A stretch of DNA of 64,000 nucleotides. It comes from Monocercomonoides exilis (lineage: Eukaryota; Preaxostyla; Oxymonadida; Polymastigidae). Below the pieces are notes generated by a model. The model was given only the letters and a program-made list of their open reading frames with translations, was not told the origin of the DNA and did not search any database. A program made the position numbers and the translations under genes. Shown here in pieces: positions 1-11,789 of the stretch (the stretch's first letter is position 1; each line of letters starts with the position of its first letter). Location: the NCBI GenBank assembly GCA_001643675.2, contig LSRY02000004.1, positions 564,001 through 628,000 on the forward strand, given 5' to 3'.

Positions 1-3000
1 CGACATGGGCGGTGATGCTGCATTGCCACTCTGCATCTGCATGATCATTCCTGCTGTGCTTGATGAGCCCCATGGAGGCGATAGCGAATCGTTGTTTCCT
101 GTTGGTGACACAGCAGAAAGACCTGCTGCTCCAAAGGCAAGGTTGTTGGGCACACAGAACGATAGATCAACATCCTTCGACTGCGAAGAATCATCATCTG
201 CTCCGTTGTTATTGTTATCTCCATCCCCATCGCTTTCATCTCCACTTCCGCTTCCGCTTCCGTTGCCTTTATCCTTGTTTCTACCTTTTCTGTTGCTTTT
301 ATTATTTTTGCTGCAGTTATTATCGGCTCCTCTGAACTTGCTGACAAGCGCCAGCCGCGCAGCTACTATTTCTCCGACGTAAATAGCCAAATCGCGGCAT
401 CTGCAGGCGCGCGCCACGTGATAGAACAACTGAGCCACAAAGAGATGGATGTAGGCTGGCCTCACAATCTGCGAATATGCAACTATGTCATCTTCACTTA
501 AATTTGATGAAGAAGACGACGATGATGGATCTTGAAAAGACGAAGAAGGCGGAGAGGATTCAAAAGAAGGAGAAAGTGCAGATGAACTTGGGGTCTCGTG
601 GATTTCTGTCAATGTAGATGCAGCCATAGGCGCAGGTGCTGCTTCGGGAGAAGTTGTTCGAGTAATATCATCACCCAACAAAACAGTTGGTTCAGAGAAA
701 ACGACTGACTTTGACGCACTTTCTGTTGAAGCAGAAGCAGCAGTAGCAGAAGAAGAAGAAGCAGAGTTATTTGTGCAAAACGGCACAGGGACAGATGTTT
801 TGACCAGCCCGTAAGAGCCTTGTCTGCCAAAGGAGTGTGTTTCTGCTGCTTTTTTGAGTTGGATGAGAGAAGAAGCAGGAATTGACAGAACCAACAGGCC
901 ATTCAACAGACGAGAAACGGGGATGTATTCCTTTTGGTGGTACATTTCAAGTGCCTGCTCGTCATTGCCATTGTCCTCTTTATCTGAAGAAGTGGAAGCT
1001 GACAGCGTGAGTGAAGTGGTTAAAGAAGAAGAAGAAGATGATGATGATGATGATGCTTCAATTTTATTCATATCAGAATTTGGCAAAGTCACGTTACCTG
1101 CATTTGAAGCATCTTCTTTCAACTCCTCTTTGGGATTCTTCTCTTCAGCAGACTCTTCCGTTTTATGCTCCTTTTTCTCTTCCAGCTCTTTTTCTTCTTT
1201 TTCTTCCTTTTGCTTTTTTTGTTCTTTTTGTTCTTTTTCTTCCTTTTTCTTCCTTTTCTGCTTCTTCATCAGCGACCATATCTCCTCAGGTGCCCATTTC
1301 GAGTTGACCCCAACGCTGACACGATCTTGCAAAGCGAAGGCGAATGAAATGATGTGTGGAATCTCTTCCCAGCCGAACGTGTGCAGCAGCAGGCAGATTG
1401 TGCGGTAGGCATCTTGAAAGAGCAGAGAGACATTCGACATCCGCCCATTGGCAAAGGAGGAGTCGGAGCATGAAGAAGAGGAAGATGAGGTTATTGATGA
1501 AGAAGAAGAAGAAGAAGAAGTTGATGATGATGAGGAAGAAGATGATGATGAACTCAGATGAGGAAAATATTGCTTGCTGGCTTCTTCCATTGTTGAGAAT
1601 GGCAGAAGCAGAGAAAAATAAAGTGCGGAATAAATTGAGTGAACAATGTTGTCTGGGCGGATGAAGCGAGGAGAAGAAGAAGAAGAGAAATTAGAAGAAG
1701 AATTTGAAGAAGAAGAAGATGCTGAGGATGATGAAGATGATGAAGATGATGATGTCATTGAAGAAGGAATGGAAGAAGCGGCTCCAATGGTAGACGGAGC
1801 AGATGAAGATGAGGAGAAAGAAGAAGATTGCTGCGAAGGAACAACAACAGAAGCAAGGCTCTGTGTGGATGAGGAAGGAGGGAATAAAAGCTGAGCATCT
1901 GAAAGAACAGAAGAATTAGACGAAGATGAAGAAGAGGAGGAAGAAGAAGGCAAAACAGATTGCTGAGCTGACAGAAGAGAAGAAGTGGAACTGGAAGCCG
2001 AAAGTGATGAAGTGGCAATATCCGGGAGATCATTCAATGTGACAGATTTTTCAGATGAAAGTGCGTGTGGAATGAAGATGGTTGGGATCAAAGCAGAAAG
2101 TGGGTGTGGGAGAGAAGGGCCGATTGCGCTGTGTGTGTTCTCTGAGTGTGAAGAGGAGGAAGATATTTGGTGTAAATCGATGTTGTTTTCGCAGAGCACC
2201 CGCACGTCTTTGCAGAGCGGGTAAGAAGAAGGGCAGAAGGTGTGTGCAGCAGCCAGAGCGAGTGGAGGCTGTGGATGAATCGGCGACAGAAGCGAATTCA
2301 GCAGGCAAAACGACAAATGGCGGATGTCTGGACAAGGAGACGGGATCGCCTCGCCAGGCATGGCCAGACGCTCCTCGGGTGAATAGAGAGGGATCGGGAT
2401 GGGCAGCATGAGTGGCAGCAGATACATCAGAATCTGCTCCACAATGCGGGAGAAGCGCTCGTATTCGTCCGGTGACAGAGCGACTGTGTGTGTCTGACCC
2501 GATTGACTGCCCTGGCCAGCAAGCTGAGACTGATCTGGCTGGGCGACAGGGCAGAAGAGGCGGAACGAGAAGTAGCGGGAGACATGCAGAAGAATCGAGA
2601 AAAGAGCTGCTACTTCGCCATGGGCGATGTTTGGAGTATGCTCGTGCGGGACAGAATTCAGGAACTCGTCCCACGATGTGAATGGCTTCTTTTTGGAGGT
2701 GATGCCACCTGACTGCTCATTGAGTCGCTCGTCCAGCCACGAAAGATCCATAAACTGTGCTGGCTTCATCAGATCCTCCACGATGGAGTCCTGCAGGAGA
2801 CCTGTGTAGCTGCTCTTTTGGTGGACGTGTTGGGTGTTGTTTGATGACTTGTTTAAAGAAGAAGAAGAAGAAAACACTTCAGAGCGGATGGGTGGGTGAA
2901 GAATGTATGCAGATGCGATGTGCTGTAAAATGGGGAAGTAAAAATCTGTGACAAATGGAGTGGACGATGCTGTGGTGAATGCCTGAGAGTGAAGCGCCGA

Positions 3001-5381
3001 TGCTGACAAGGAAGACGAATGGGCAGGGAGAGAAAGCGAAAGAGAAAGAGAAATGGGGGCTGTGGACAAAGCCTGTGATGTCTGGTATTTGAGAGCAAGC
3101 GCGCAGAAGCAGTCGATCACACACCGAACCAGGCAGACATTCAGTCTCTGCACCAGCGACAGCACTTTTGATGACTCCTGGGAAGGGCTGGGCGGAGTGG
3201 AAATGTTAACCATTTCGATCATTTGGGGTTTGTTTGCGGATTCCAATGCAGATGGTGGGTGTGCAGATGATGAAGAAGATGAGGAAGATGTTGAGCAAGA
3301 TGAATCGATGGAAGAAGAAGAAGTAGATGATGATGATGATTGAATTGAGTTTGATGAAGATTGCTTGTGTGGTGAAAGAACCGAGAATGAAGAGAATGAA
3401 GAGGAAGAAGAAGTTGATGAAGAAAGTGCAGATGGTGAACGAGAAGGAGCAGTCGACTGGTTTGTACGCAGGACAACAGCAACCGAATACGACATCATCT
3501 GAAGCAGCTGGGCGCTGAGCTCAGCCGGAAGCGACGACGGCGGTCTGTTTGGAGAGTGGAAGATGAAGCAGGAGAGGAACTGGACGACTCGGCACTGCTG
3601 CATCAGCTTGATGGCTGCCCGCAGCTCCGCTGGGCATTTGCTGACAGCGCCCTGACAGAACTGGAAAAAGTCATTCGACATGTTCTGGCTGTATTGTGTG
3701 TGCTGTGTGTTGTGCGAGTTCTGAGTGTGCTGTGTTGGGTGAGGCGTCTTCGTGCCAAGCTTCTCTTTGATGGTATCAGCGAATGTGGGCGACTTGCGAG
3801 AGGGTGGAGGAAGCGGAGGCACAGAAGACAGTGCAGGGTGGTGGTGGAGAATGGTGGTGGGGCGGCTAAGAAGAGAGAAGAGGAGATTGAGTGCAAACAG
3901 AGTGAATTTTGGACGGAGGAAAAGCGCAAGCACTTTGATGATATGAAGAGAAGGCGAAGCCTGTCGGGATGTCTGCTTCATCTGAGAAGGAGAAGGGCTT
4001 TGGGAAGGTGTTGAGACAGTAACCGCAGTTGCTGCTTGCGGCTGAGAACGCTGTTGAAGCTGCTCTTCTGCAGCTGTTTCAGAATTAGACTCTGTTTGCA
4101 TGTGCAGCTGGTGGGACGAGGAGGATAAAGACTGTTGGGGTTGTGTGGTGGTTGTTAGCATCCTGTAAGTATTCAAAAAAAGTTCTGCTGATTTATTGAT
4201 GCCAGCGGTGATCTGAACTTCATCTTCTTCAAAGCTGCTGTTGATCATATGCGCAAACACTTCGGCATCAACAGCCTTGGCAGCGGTAATCACCATAATC
4301 ACGATCAGTCTTTTCACAACAGCTGAGTCTGGAGAATTCAACGCCTCGCGAATCAACTCAAATGAAAGCAGAGAAAGATCTGTCTGCGACACAATTGTCT
4401 CAAAAGAGTACGACAAAAGCGTCGGCGTAAAAGGAAACGGAGAAGTTTGCTGGGGAATTGATGCGAATGAAGAAGGAAGTGATTGAGGGAATAACAGTTG
4501 CGCGCCTGTTGTTTCACTAAAGTTTGGAGGGATCCAAAAAGGTGGAATAAATGAGCTGTTTGGAAGTGGTGCATTATGAACGCTAACGTTTGAAGTGTCT
4601 TTTTTATTTGGAATGAGACTTTGAGGATGAGACGAAAAAATAAGTGGAGTGAAAACAGTTGTATAAAAGGACAAGAGAGAATGTGCAGAAATATGAAGAA
4701 CAGATAGCATCTTGCTGCCGAAAGAGTTTATACATTTATGTATCGTTGATAGGGTTATGTGCCAAAGTCTTTCAAATTAAAAAATGATGAAATAGATTGA
4801 ATATAAATAATAAATGTTACCTTGTTTCAGTGTTTGAATTTTCAGTTGGAATATGATAAAGGGTGAAAAATTGTGTAAGGTGTGTTTGCAGATTTGGATA
4901 AGTTAAAGGATCTGGCCGATAATCAAGGTAGTTTATAAACTGAAATGTGGAGAAAAAATAATAACGAAATAAAATTTAACGATTATGTTCATACCAAAGA
5001 ATATGCTAAAAAAGAAAATGCCCCTTCCGCATCCGTTGGCCTTGAAAGAAGCTTTGTTGTGAGACTGAGAATTGTAGGTTCCAGAGATGCCAAGCGCTGA
5101 GGGCATGAATGAGTTAATTCAATAAGACAATAAACAATATTTGCTACTCCAGGAACGTTTTTGCGCTTGAATTCTTTGCGAAACGCTTCCCTCAAAAGTT
5201 CGCAAATTCTTGGAACTTTTTTTTGTTCCACTTTTGCATATTTTGTCAAATCGTTGACGCCATCTGGAAGGCCTGCAATGGCGTCTGAAGTATAACTAAC
5301 CAAGCGACTGCTTGGCTTGCAACAACAACTGCAAAAACTCGTTGTTTGTAAAAAAACGAAAATCAAAAAAGAAAAAAACAA
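1..5381 (-). CDS. EFR3-like plasma-membrane scaffold, 3' part cut by the window edge
   Basis: On the minus strand one frame stays open from 4768 to base 1 with no stop, so the gene runs off the left edge. Two upstream exons join it in phase: 5381-4995 and 4939-4821, with introns 4994-4940 (GTATGA...CAG) and 4820-4769 (GTAACA...AAG). Exon 1 carries a Cys cluster (SFCSCCCKPSSRL) followed by an alpha-helical stretch (VPRICELLREAFRKEF, then NIVYCLIELTHSCPQRL). Exon 2 gives FINYLDYRPDPLTYPNLQ. This order resembles the N-terminus of EFR3, the palmitoylated anchor of the PI4KIII-alpha (Stt4) complex. Exon 3 codes about 1,590 residues, very Ser-rich, with patches of ordered sequence (e.g. FSILLHVSRYFSFRLF; FQDAYRTICLLLHTFGWEE) and a Lys/Glu run near 1150-1280. 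The start is unresolved: the open frame begins at a TTG (5381), and an acceptor (TTTTTGCAG, about 5331) hints at a missing first exon. The EFR3 call rests on the first 170 residues only. Confidence 0.6.
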
Positions 5382-5700
5382 TATGATGGTTTTGTTTTAT
5401 CACATTGCATTTTTTTCTTGGAAAGTTGAATCATTAACCCTCAATCAATAAATATTATGTTAAAAAAATAATTAGAAAATATAGCCTTTATTTTTTTCTT
5501 TGATTTGATCATAATTAAAAAAGGATTTTTACTGAAATAAAACACTAGAAAAAATTGTTGTTATTGGGCTTTTGTTGTTTGTAATTGTTTTCGCAAATTG
5601 TACTGGGGTACGAATCGATATACTTTATTATTATTATTATTTTGAATATTATTGTATTTTTTTTATTATTCTCAAAAATGGAAAAGATTTACAGTTGAAA
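5382..5700. other. Divergent spacer between the EFR3-like gene and the Ser-rich gene
   Basis: AT-rich gap between two genes transcribed away from each other, so it should hold both promoters. It contains A/T runs and repeated TTATTA triplets near 5625-5670, but no element I can name. Part of it may be an unrecognised first exon of the EFR3-like gene. Confidence 0.4.
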
Positions 5701-8700
5701 ATGACAGAAATTAAAGTAACAAAAGAAGAGAATGTTAAAACGATTGACATTCAAAATTCAATTTCAACTATATCTACCAAGAGAACACGATCATCTGTTT
5801 CAATGGAATATTCGGATGATTCTTTATCTAAATCATATTCTTCGAGTTGCAGTTGCTCGTGTTCATGCAGCGAATGTTCATCGTTTCGTTCTTATTGTTC
5901 ATCTACCAACCCATGTCCTCGTTGTCGTTGCCATTGTGCTTCAACAAAGCAAGGGAAGCATCATCAGCAATCAATAAGCTCTCATTCAATTGAACAATCA
6001 TCCAAAACTCAAGATGCGTCAATTTCTGTTAAATTTAAAGAAGTGCAAAATGTTCAGCCTGTTCCTTCTCCTTGTGCCATTGAAACATTGATAACCCCTG
6101 AAGAAGCTGAAAAGCTGCATAATAGGCCTTCTTTGGATCTTTCGAAACGGAAAAAACATCCACCTTCTGCAAATCCTCGCCAAATAACACTTCAAAAGCC
6201 AGAAAAGAAAAGAAAAACAAGAAACTCACAAAAAAATAGCAAAAATTCCAAAAAAGAAGTTAAATTGATAACAAAAAAAGAGACTGAAGAATTTAATAGG
6301 GATGAAAAGCCTCAAGCAATTGAGAAACAGTTAGTAAATGAAGACAAAATTGAAAACATCTCTTCTTCAAACGTTCCTGTTTCATCTTCTTCAGCATTGC
6401 TTGTTTCGGTGCCTTTGCCATCTACGACGCCTGTATCCTCTTCCTCTTTGACCATTCCTCCAGTTGAAACGCCCCAACACCACCTCACATCTTCCAAGTC
6501 AGCTTCTCTTCTTCCTAGATACCTTCCTACTTCATCATCACCTCACTCTGCACTTCTCACACATCACCCAATGTCTTCTCCATCTCCTTCTCCTCCTCAG
6601 CGCATCACTCATCCGCATCACCCACTCACTTCTCCATCTCAAACGCCCCGCCCTTCTCCCAAGCAAGCACAGCTATCATCCTTTCAGAACAACACATTTG
6701 GAGCTCTCAAAGGAACAAATGGCTCGTCTGCTCTTGCAAACCCTGTTCGATCCTGGTTTGGTTCGGCTTTTCAATCGACACTTCCAGCAAATGAACCGGA
6801 GTCTCTGAGCGAGGCAGCCACACTGCACGACTACGACGATCTTCTCACGTCTGCAAGAGGCGGAAACGACAAAGATGAAAGTCAGAAGAAAGACAGCGAG
6901 CACGACGAAGAAAGGACAAGATACGACGAGAGCCAAATCGAAGACAACGAAGAGGAAGTTGAGAAAACCTGGGTGAGGCCAGGAAAATACTCGATCTCGA
7001 ATGAAGAATCTGCCGAGTCCACGTCAGCGTCTCAGGAGCGCACGGTGCCAGGAGCTGATCTCACTGCACTGGAGCACGAGAAGACGCTGACTGACAGAGA
7101 GCGGAAGGCTCCCGGAGATGGTTCACTTCTACTACCTATATCTGTCTTCTCCATCCGGTCAACTGCGAGTATTGGGACAGGCGACTCGCGCGCAGACAGC
7201 TCACACTTGTCGCTGGAGATGCGGGTGCGGCAGTCGAAGGCGAGCGTGCGGTCGTCGATGAAGTCGCTTTCGGAGCTTGCAATGGAATCCAGAGACCGCT
7301 CTCAGTCGATGGTGCAGCACCAGTCAATCTCCTCCCAGCTCACAACCACATCTTCCTTCACTTCACCAGCCTCAGACACCCTCAACCACTTCGCCTGCCA
7401 CAACAACTGCTCTTCCCCGCCTTACGTGCACAACGCTTCTTTAGCTCGCATCACCATCGCCGAGTCAAAACCTCGCAAAACACCCCCTGCATATGACGCA
7501 GAGCATGGCTCTTCTGCAAAAAAACTGCGCGATTCTGTAACTTCTTCGACTGCCTCTTCAGTTCTCACATCGCCTGCATCCACTCCGTCACGAGGGACGC
7601 GTGTACTTCCGATGAAAGAGCACGAAAAACATTCAGCTGGGAGGAAGTCGCACAGACTGACACATCATTCGATGCTCAACGAAACAAGCGCCACAACTCC
7701 GCTGCAGCAATCCATTCAGAATGTCACTCCACTCAGCACTCCACCACCAGAATCGGCTGAAAACTTGCTTTTCTTGGGGAACAACGAGGTGCCACAGACA
7801 CTCACAGCAAAAGTAGATGATGATTCAATGTGTCGTCTGGAAGCATATCCAAATGAAACCAAAGCATCAGAACAATTACAACTGACATCGTGCGTCGAAG
7901 TGCCAAGCTTTTCTCTTAATAATTATTCATCTGACAATCATTCATCAGATTCTGATGCAAGCACTCATGATAATTCAAACATGCAAGCTGAAAGTGTTCT
8001 AAACGAGCAAACTTCTTCTCAAAACGATAAAAGAGCAAATGTCAATAATAACACAAATGAAAGTGAAGTCATTACACCTCTTCCACAAGCATCTTTCAAT
8101 ACCCAGCAAACGCAGCTTGTATCAACTGAGTCTCCGCCCAGCATTGCTCTCACATCCACTCCAACGCCAACCCCTTCTTCCACCCAGCAGTCATCTCACA
8201 ACGGATCACCCCCCAACAAATTCAACACCCACATCCACCATTCCCGCCGCCGCACTGTTGCCTCTTGTGCAACAGGTCTTTCTGCCTCAAGCGACAACTC
8301 GAATGCCATAAATGTGCATTGCAGCGGAGCAGATAGCGTTGCCCGTTCCCGCGACTTGTCTCGCCAGAGCTTGCCATCGCTTTCTTTGTCTCTGTCGGTG
8401 CAGCAGGCCGTGTCTGCTTGCACTCCAGTGAACCACTCGCCCCATCTTTCGCTGACCATAGCAACAACAGCAGAGAAAATGGCTGGTTCTCCGATGTCGA
8501 ATAGCTCGATGCCGGCTTTTGCCTCAAATAGAAGTTCGAGCAACTCGATCTTTTCGGATGAGCCGCTGTATCTTCACGCAATCCAACAGAACACATCCAA
8601 GCAGAAGCCGAAGCGGACGGAGCAAGCCACGCCGAATTTAAACGATGGTGTTAAAATAAACAATATATATGCTGATGAAAATGTTCGTGAGTTTGCTGAA

Positions 8701-11220
8701 GTTAACGATGTGACTGCTGTTCCTGTGATTCCTTCTGATGTCAGCGAAAAGAGCAATCAACTGGCACCTCTGTCAACTCCTCATCAAACAAACATATTTG
8801 GATCACCTGATCAAGAAGACAGTTACGAACATTCTTTGGAGATGCAATCACAACCAGAACAGAATCTGAAGGCGAATGAGGAAAAGATTGCATCAAATTC
8901 AAACAAGCTGCCATACTCTCCGAAAGAAAGATCTGCCCAATCGCGCCCATCTGTGCTGTTTCCCATTCCGCCTCCACCAAACCAGCTGCAACATGCTCAG
9001 AGCGTTCCATTTTCTCCTTCGTGTGTACCTTCTCCTTCTGCTGTCAGTCCATTTGCGGCATTCTCTCCTCAGCCAAGGGGAATGCAGCTCTCTGCATCGA
9101 ATGTTCCACACTCAGAATCTCCGCCGATTGCGACGCCAACTGCCTCCTCTTTTGACATCTCCAGTTCCTCTGTCAGTTCATCCACTGCATTACATGCTGA
9201 ACATCAGGATTGCTCTTCTTTCTACTCTGGAAGCTCCATCGATACCAACGCGCCGAGTCAATTGAGAATCCCTTTCCCATCGATGCCGAACACAATTCGT
9301 TCTCAGGCGCTCACAAAGCAGGAGATGCAACCATTTCTGGCAACACTGCCTCGAGTAATCAACAAAGAAACATCATCAGGCGGACATCCTTCAAAGAACG
9401 TTATCAAAGCACTGCTTGGAGTAAATGAGCCATATTCATACGAGTTCAAACGGAAGCAGGTTTTGAAAAAGGCAGTTAAAAGATTGAACGAGACTTGTCA
9501 GCCATGTTTACAACGAGGCAAACTAATGGAAAATGGTGAAGCCAGCGCAACAGCTGAAACTCCAACTGGTAATATCAATAATAAAAATAACAATCTTCTA
9601 GCTACACCTCAGAAATCTACCCCAAAACTGAAAGATGTGGAAGCAACTCCTGTATTTGACCTGCGTTCTGCTCGATCATGTGCACGAATCAAAATTAGTC
9701 AATTTGATGAGTCAGGCAAAATAAGCGAAGGCACAATTGAAAGTGCAAGTGGTGAATCTGCATCAGTCGAAGTTCATTCACCAAGTTATCAGCAGTTGCA
9801 GAAGAGTGAAGATAAAGAGGAAAGCATGGAGGATGAGAATGAGAAGGAAAAAGAGGTTAAAGAGGATGAAGACAGCAGCATCTGTGATTCAGAGAGTGAG
9901 GAAGACAAGCTTGTTGAAGAGATTACTCAACTTGAAATGTCTATTTTATTTGACATTCATTTGCAGCAGCGAAAGCAAAAGCAGATAAGCAAAGGGTCTT
10001 CACATGCTCCACTCACTTTATCGCTCTCTAAACGCACAACTTCTCCGTCGTTGTCCATTCTGAATCCACAAATATCTTGTTCGCCTTCCAAACAGCGGCA
10101 TATTCGGAAAATGATTGTACCGCCGCAGTCGTTTCTGGACAAGGAAGAGCAGATCATCAAAAAGCAGAGAGAGTCTGCCCTCAAAAAGCAGCTGGCAGTG
10201 ATGTCAAGTCGCTCTATTGTTGTCACTGCAATCAATGAATTGCTTCCAACATCTGACCTGTCTGAGCCTTCTGGACGGTTCATATTTCCCAATGCGCAGC
10301 TGTCTTTTGTGAGGTCGATGGATATCATGCAGCCATCTGCTACAGCTGCACGCGACCAGGCAAGCTTGGATGATGTGCTCCTCACAAGCGACCAGTTTGT
10401 TCCTTCTCCAATTCTTTATGCTGCGCGGGCCAATCTGCAGTCAGCTGCATCTGTTTCGCTGTCTTTTGTCCACATTGCTCCGCGGTTATCAGCTCAAACG
10501 CGGACAAACTCTTCGTCTTTGAACAACTCACGAGGAGCAGCGATGCTGGCGCAGCCACCTCCACACACTCCACTAATGGTCTCCTCAATCCCCTCACTTC
10601 CAGTCTCGCACCTCAAACGAACGCCTCTTCCAAGAAAAATGCGGGAAAGCCGCCAACTTCATGTGATGTCCACAAAACTATCTCAGTCAACTGCGATGCA
10701 GGCTACAGCTTCCTCTTCTGCGTCACCTTCGGTCAGTCTCTTCCGAATTGCACATGTTTCTGTTATCGATTCAAATACTGCTCTTCAAAAAAAGATTCCG
10801 CTTGTGTCTGGAGAAAACCCGTTATTTTTTCAGAATTCAAAATCTTCTTCTGTAATGCCGTATGCATCGTTGCATTCGTCGTCTCAGCAGCATCCTCTTT
10901 CACTCTCTTCTCACCATTTTATGATGTCTATATCTCCATCTGTTACTCCGTCCCAACAGTATTTCGGGAATGACAGCCCCATCCCAGAGTCCAGTTCGCC
11001 TATTCCATTCTTTCTTCCTGTGCTTTCAATCGACCATCCACAGAAATCTGGCAACCTGACAGCTGTTCTCACGTCTCTCGACAATGCTGTGCAGGAGGGA
11101 AATATTGTGTTAAATCCTGATTCGCTGGCAGAGCTGGAGGCGCTAATCGAGATGGAGACTAAAAAGCATAAAGAAAACGAAATGCTTAAGAGTGAGGTGT
11201 TTGAGCGTTCGGTGGGTTGA
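5701..11220 (+). CDS. Large Ser-rich protein of unknown function
   Basis: Single open frame of 1,839 residues. The ATG at 5701 is chosen because the frame upstream (back to 5572) has no ATG and is low-complexity Tyr/Phe. The protein is Ser/Thr/Pro-rich with no transmembrane segment or catalytic motif that I recognise. Near residue 50 there is a Cys-rich patch in which Ser alternates with Cys (SCSCSCSC), then NPCPRCRCHC, which could bind metal. More ordered stretches lie around residues 1180-1280 (9270-9520; QALTKQEMQPFLATLPRV, then VIKALLGVNEPYSYEFKRK) and at the C-terminus (LAELEALIEMETKKHK), where a short helix is likely. An acidic Glu/Lys/Asp patch sits at about 9790-9930. It stops with TGA. 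Related low-complexity giants surround it, so most of its length is probably disordered. No family recognised. Confidence 0.75.
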   Translation: MTEIKVTKEENVKTIDIQNSISTISTKRTRSSVSMEYSDDSLSKSYSSSCSCSCSCSECSSFRSYCSSTNPCPRCRCHCASTKQGKHHQQSISSHSIEQSSKTQDASISVKFKEVQNVQPVPSPCAIETLITPEEAEKLHNRPSLDLSKRKKHPPSANPRQITLQKPEKKRKTRNSQKNSKNSKKEVKLITKKETEEFNRDEKPQAIEKQLVNEDKIENISSSNVPVSSSSALLVSVPLPSTTPVSSSSLTIPPVETPQHHLTSSKSASLLPRYLPTSSSPHSALLTHHPMSSPSPSPPQRITHPHHPLTSPSQTPRPSPKQAQLSSFQNNTFGALKGTNGSSALANPVRSWFGSAFQSTLPANEPESLSEAATLHDYDDLLTSARGGNDKDESQKKDSEHDEERTRYDESQIEDNEEEVEKTWVRPGKYSISNEESAESTSASQERTVPGADLTALEHEKTLTDRERKAPGDGSLLLPISVFSIRSTASIGTGDSRADSSHLSLEMRVRQSKASVRSSMKSLSELAMESRDRSQSMVQHQSISSQLTTTSSFTSPASDTLNHFACHNNCSSPPYVHNASLARITIAESKPRKTPPAYDAEHGSSAKKLRDSVTSSTASSVLTSPASTPSRGTRVLPMKEHEKHSAGRKSHRLTHHSMLNETSATTPLQQSIQNVTPLSTPPPESAENLLFLGNNEVPQTLTAKVDDDSMCRLEAYPNETKASEQLQLTSCVEVPSFSLNNYSSDNHSSDSDASTHDNSNMQAESVLNEQTSSQNDKRANVNNNTNESEVITPLPQASFNTQQTQLVSTESPPSIALTSTPTPTPSSTQQSSHNGSPPNKFNTHIHHSRRRTVASCATGLSASSDNSNAINVHCSGADSVARSRDLSRQSLPSLSLSLSVQQAVSACTPVNHSPHLSLTIATTAEKMAGSPMSNSSMPAFASNRSSSNSIFSDEPLYLHAIQQNTSKQKPKRTEQATPNLNDGVKINNIYADENVREFAEVNDVTAVPVIPSDVSEKSNQLAPLSTPHQTNIFGSPDQEDSYEHSLEMQSQPEQNLKANEEKIASNSNKLPYSPKERSAQSRPSVLFPIPPPPNQLQHAQSVPFSPSCVPSPSAVSPFAAFSPQPRGMQLSASNVPHSESPPIATPTASSFDISSSSVSSSTALHAEHQDCSSFYSGSSIDTNAPSQLRIPFPSMPNTIRSQALTKQEMQPFLATLPRVINKETSSGGHPSKNVIKALLGVNEPYSYEFKRKQVLKKAVKRLNETCQPCLQRGKLMENGEASATAETPTGNINNKNNNLLATPQKSTPKLKDVEATPVFDLRSARSCARIKISQFDESGKISEGTIESASGESASVEVHSPSYQQLQKSEDKEESMEDENEKEKEVKEDEDSSICDSESEEDKLVEEITQLEMSILFDIHLQQRKQKQISKGSSHAPLTLSLSKRTTSPSLSILNPQISCSPSKQRHIRKMIVPPQSFLDKEEQIIKKQRESALKKQLAVMSSRSIVVTAINELLPTSDLSEPSGRFIFPNAQLSFVRSMDIMQPSATAARDQASLDDVLLTSDQFVPSPILYAARANLQSAASVSLSFVHIAPRLSAQTRTNSSSLNNSRGAAMLAQPPPHTPLMVSSIPSLPVSHLKRTPLPRKMRESRQLHVMSTKLSQSTAMQATASSSASPSVSLFRIAHVSVIDSNTALQKKIPLVSGENPLFFQNSKSSSVMPYASLHSSSQQHPLSLSSHHFMMSISPSVTPSQQYFGNDSPIPESSSPIPFFLPVLSIDHPQKSGNLTAVLTSLDNAVQEGNIVLNPDSLAELEALIEMETKKHKENEMLKSEVFERSVG

Positions 11221-11789
11221 TAGGAGCTGATGGAACAGTTGGAGCATTTTCAAGACAATTGCAAGCATAGGCCAGTGAAGGGAGAAGAGTTCCTGTGACG
11301 TATCATGTTGTACACGTGGGCTCTGTCATTTCTTTAGAGAACATAAAAGTTGAGTATGTTTCTCTCAATTATAATTTTACAATTTGATGAATAGTTAAAA
11401 TTGAATGAAAGTTGATTCAATTTTTTATATTTATAATTTACAATTACCGTTTATTTGAAATTTTTCGTTTGTTCATTTGCATCATGTATTCTTAATTTCA
11501 ACAAGCAATCGCATTTATTTATTGTCAATAAATAATATCAGGCATCTTTTACTCAAAGTGTTGATGAGAAAGAAAATGTTTTGAGAAGTGAATAGAAGTT
11601 TAATAGTATAATAAGAAAAAACGAAAAAATGATAAATTGTGGAATGAAAAGGAGACAAGTGATCAAAGCATTCAATGAAAACAAAGAGAACAAAAAGAAG
11701 ATATAGAAAATGCAAAATGCAAAAGCAGTGAAATTGAGGAATGAATATGTGAGTTAACAATTGGAAAGATTATTGTGAAATGATTTAAC
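11221..11789. other. Spacer between convergent 3' ends, no gene seen
   Basis: About 570 bases between two genes whose 3' ends face each other. It is AT-rich with many stops in all frames. I see no RNA gene or repeat. Confidence 0.5.

Noticed and set aside
854-4014. Plus-strand frames rich in Glu, Asp, Lys and Met (1-4 kb)
   Set aside because: They are complements of the minus-strand Ser repeats of the EFR3-like gene, are short, and are broken by stops, while the minus frame is continuous.
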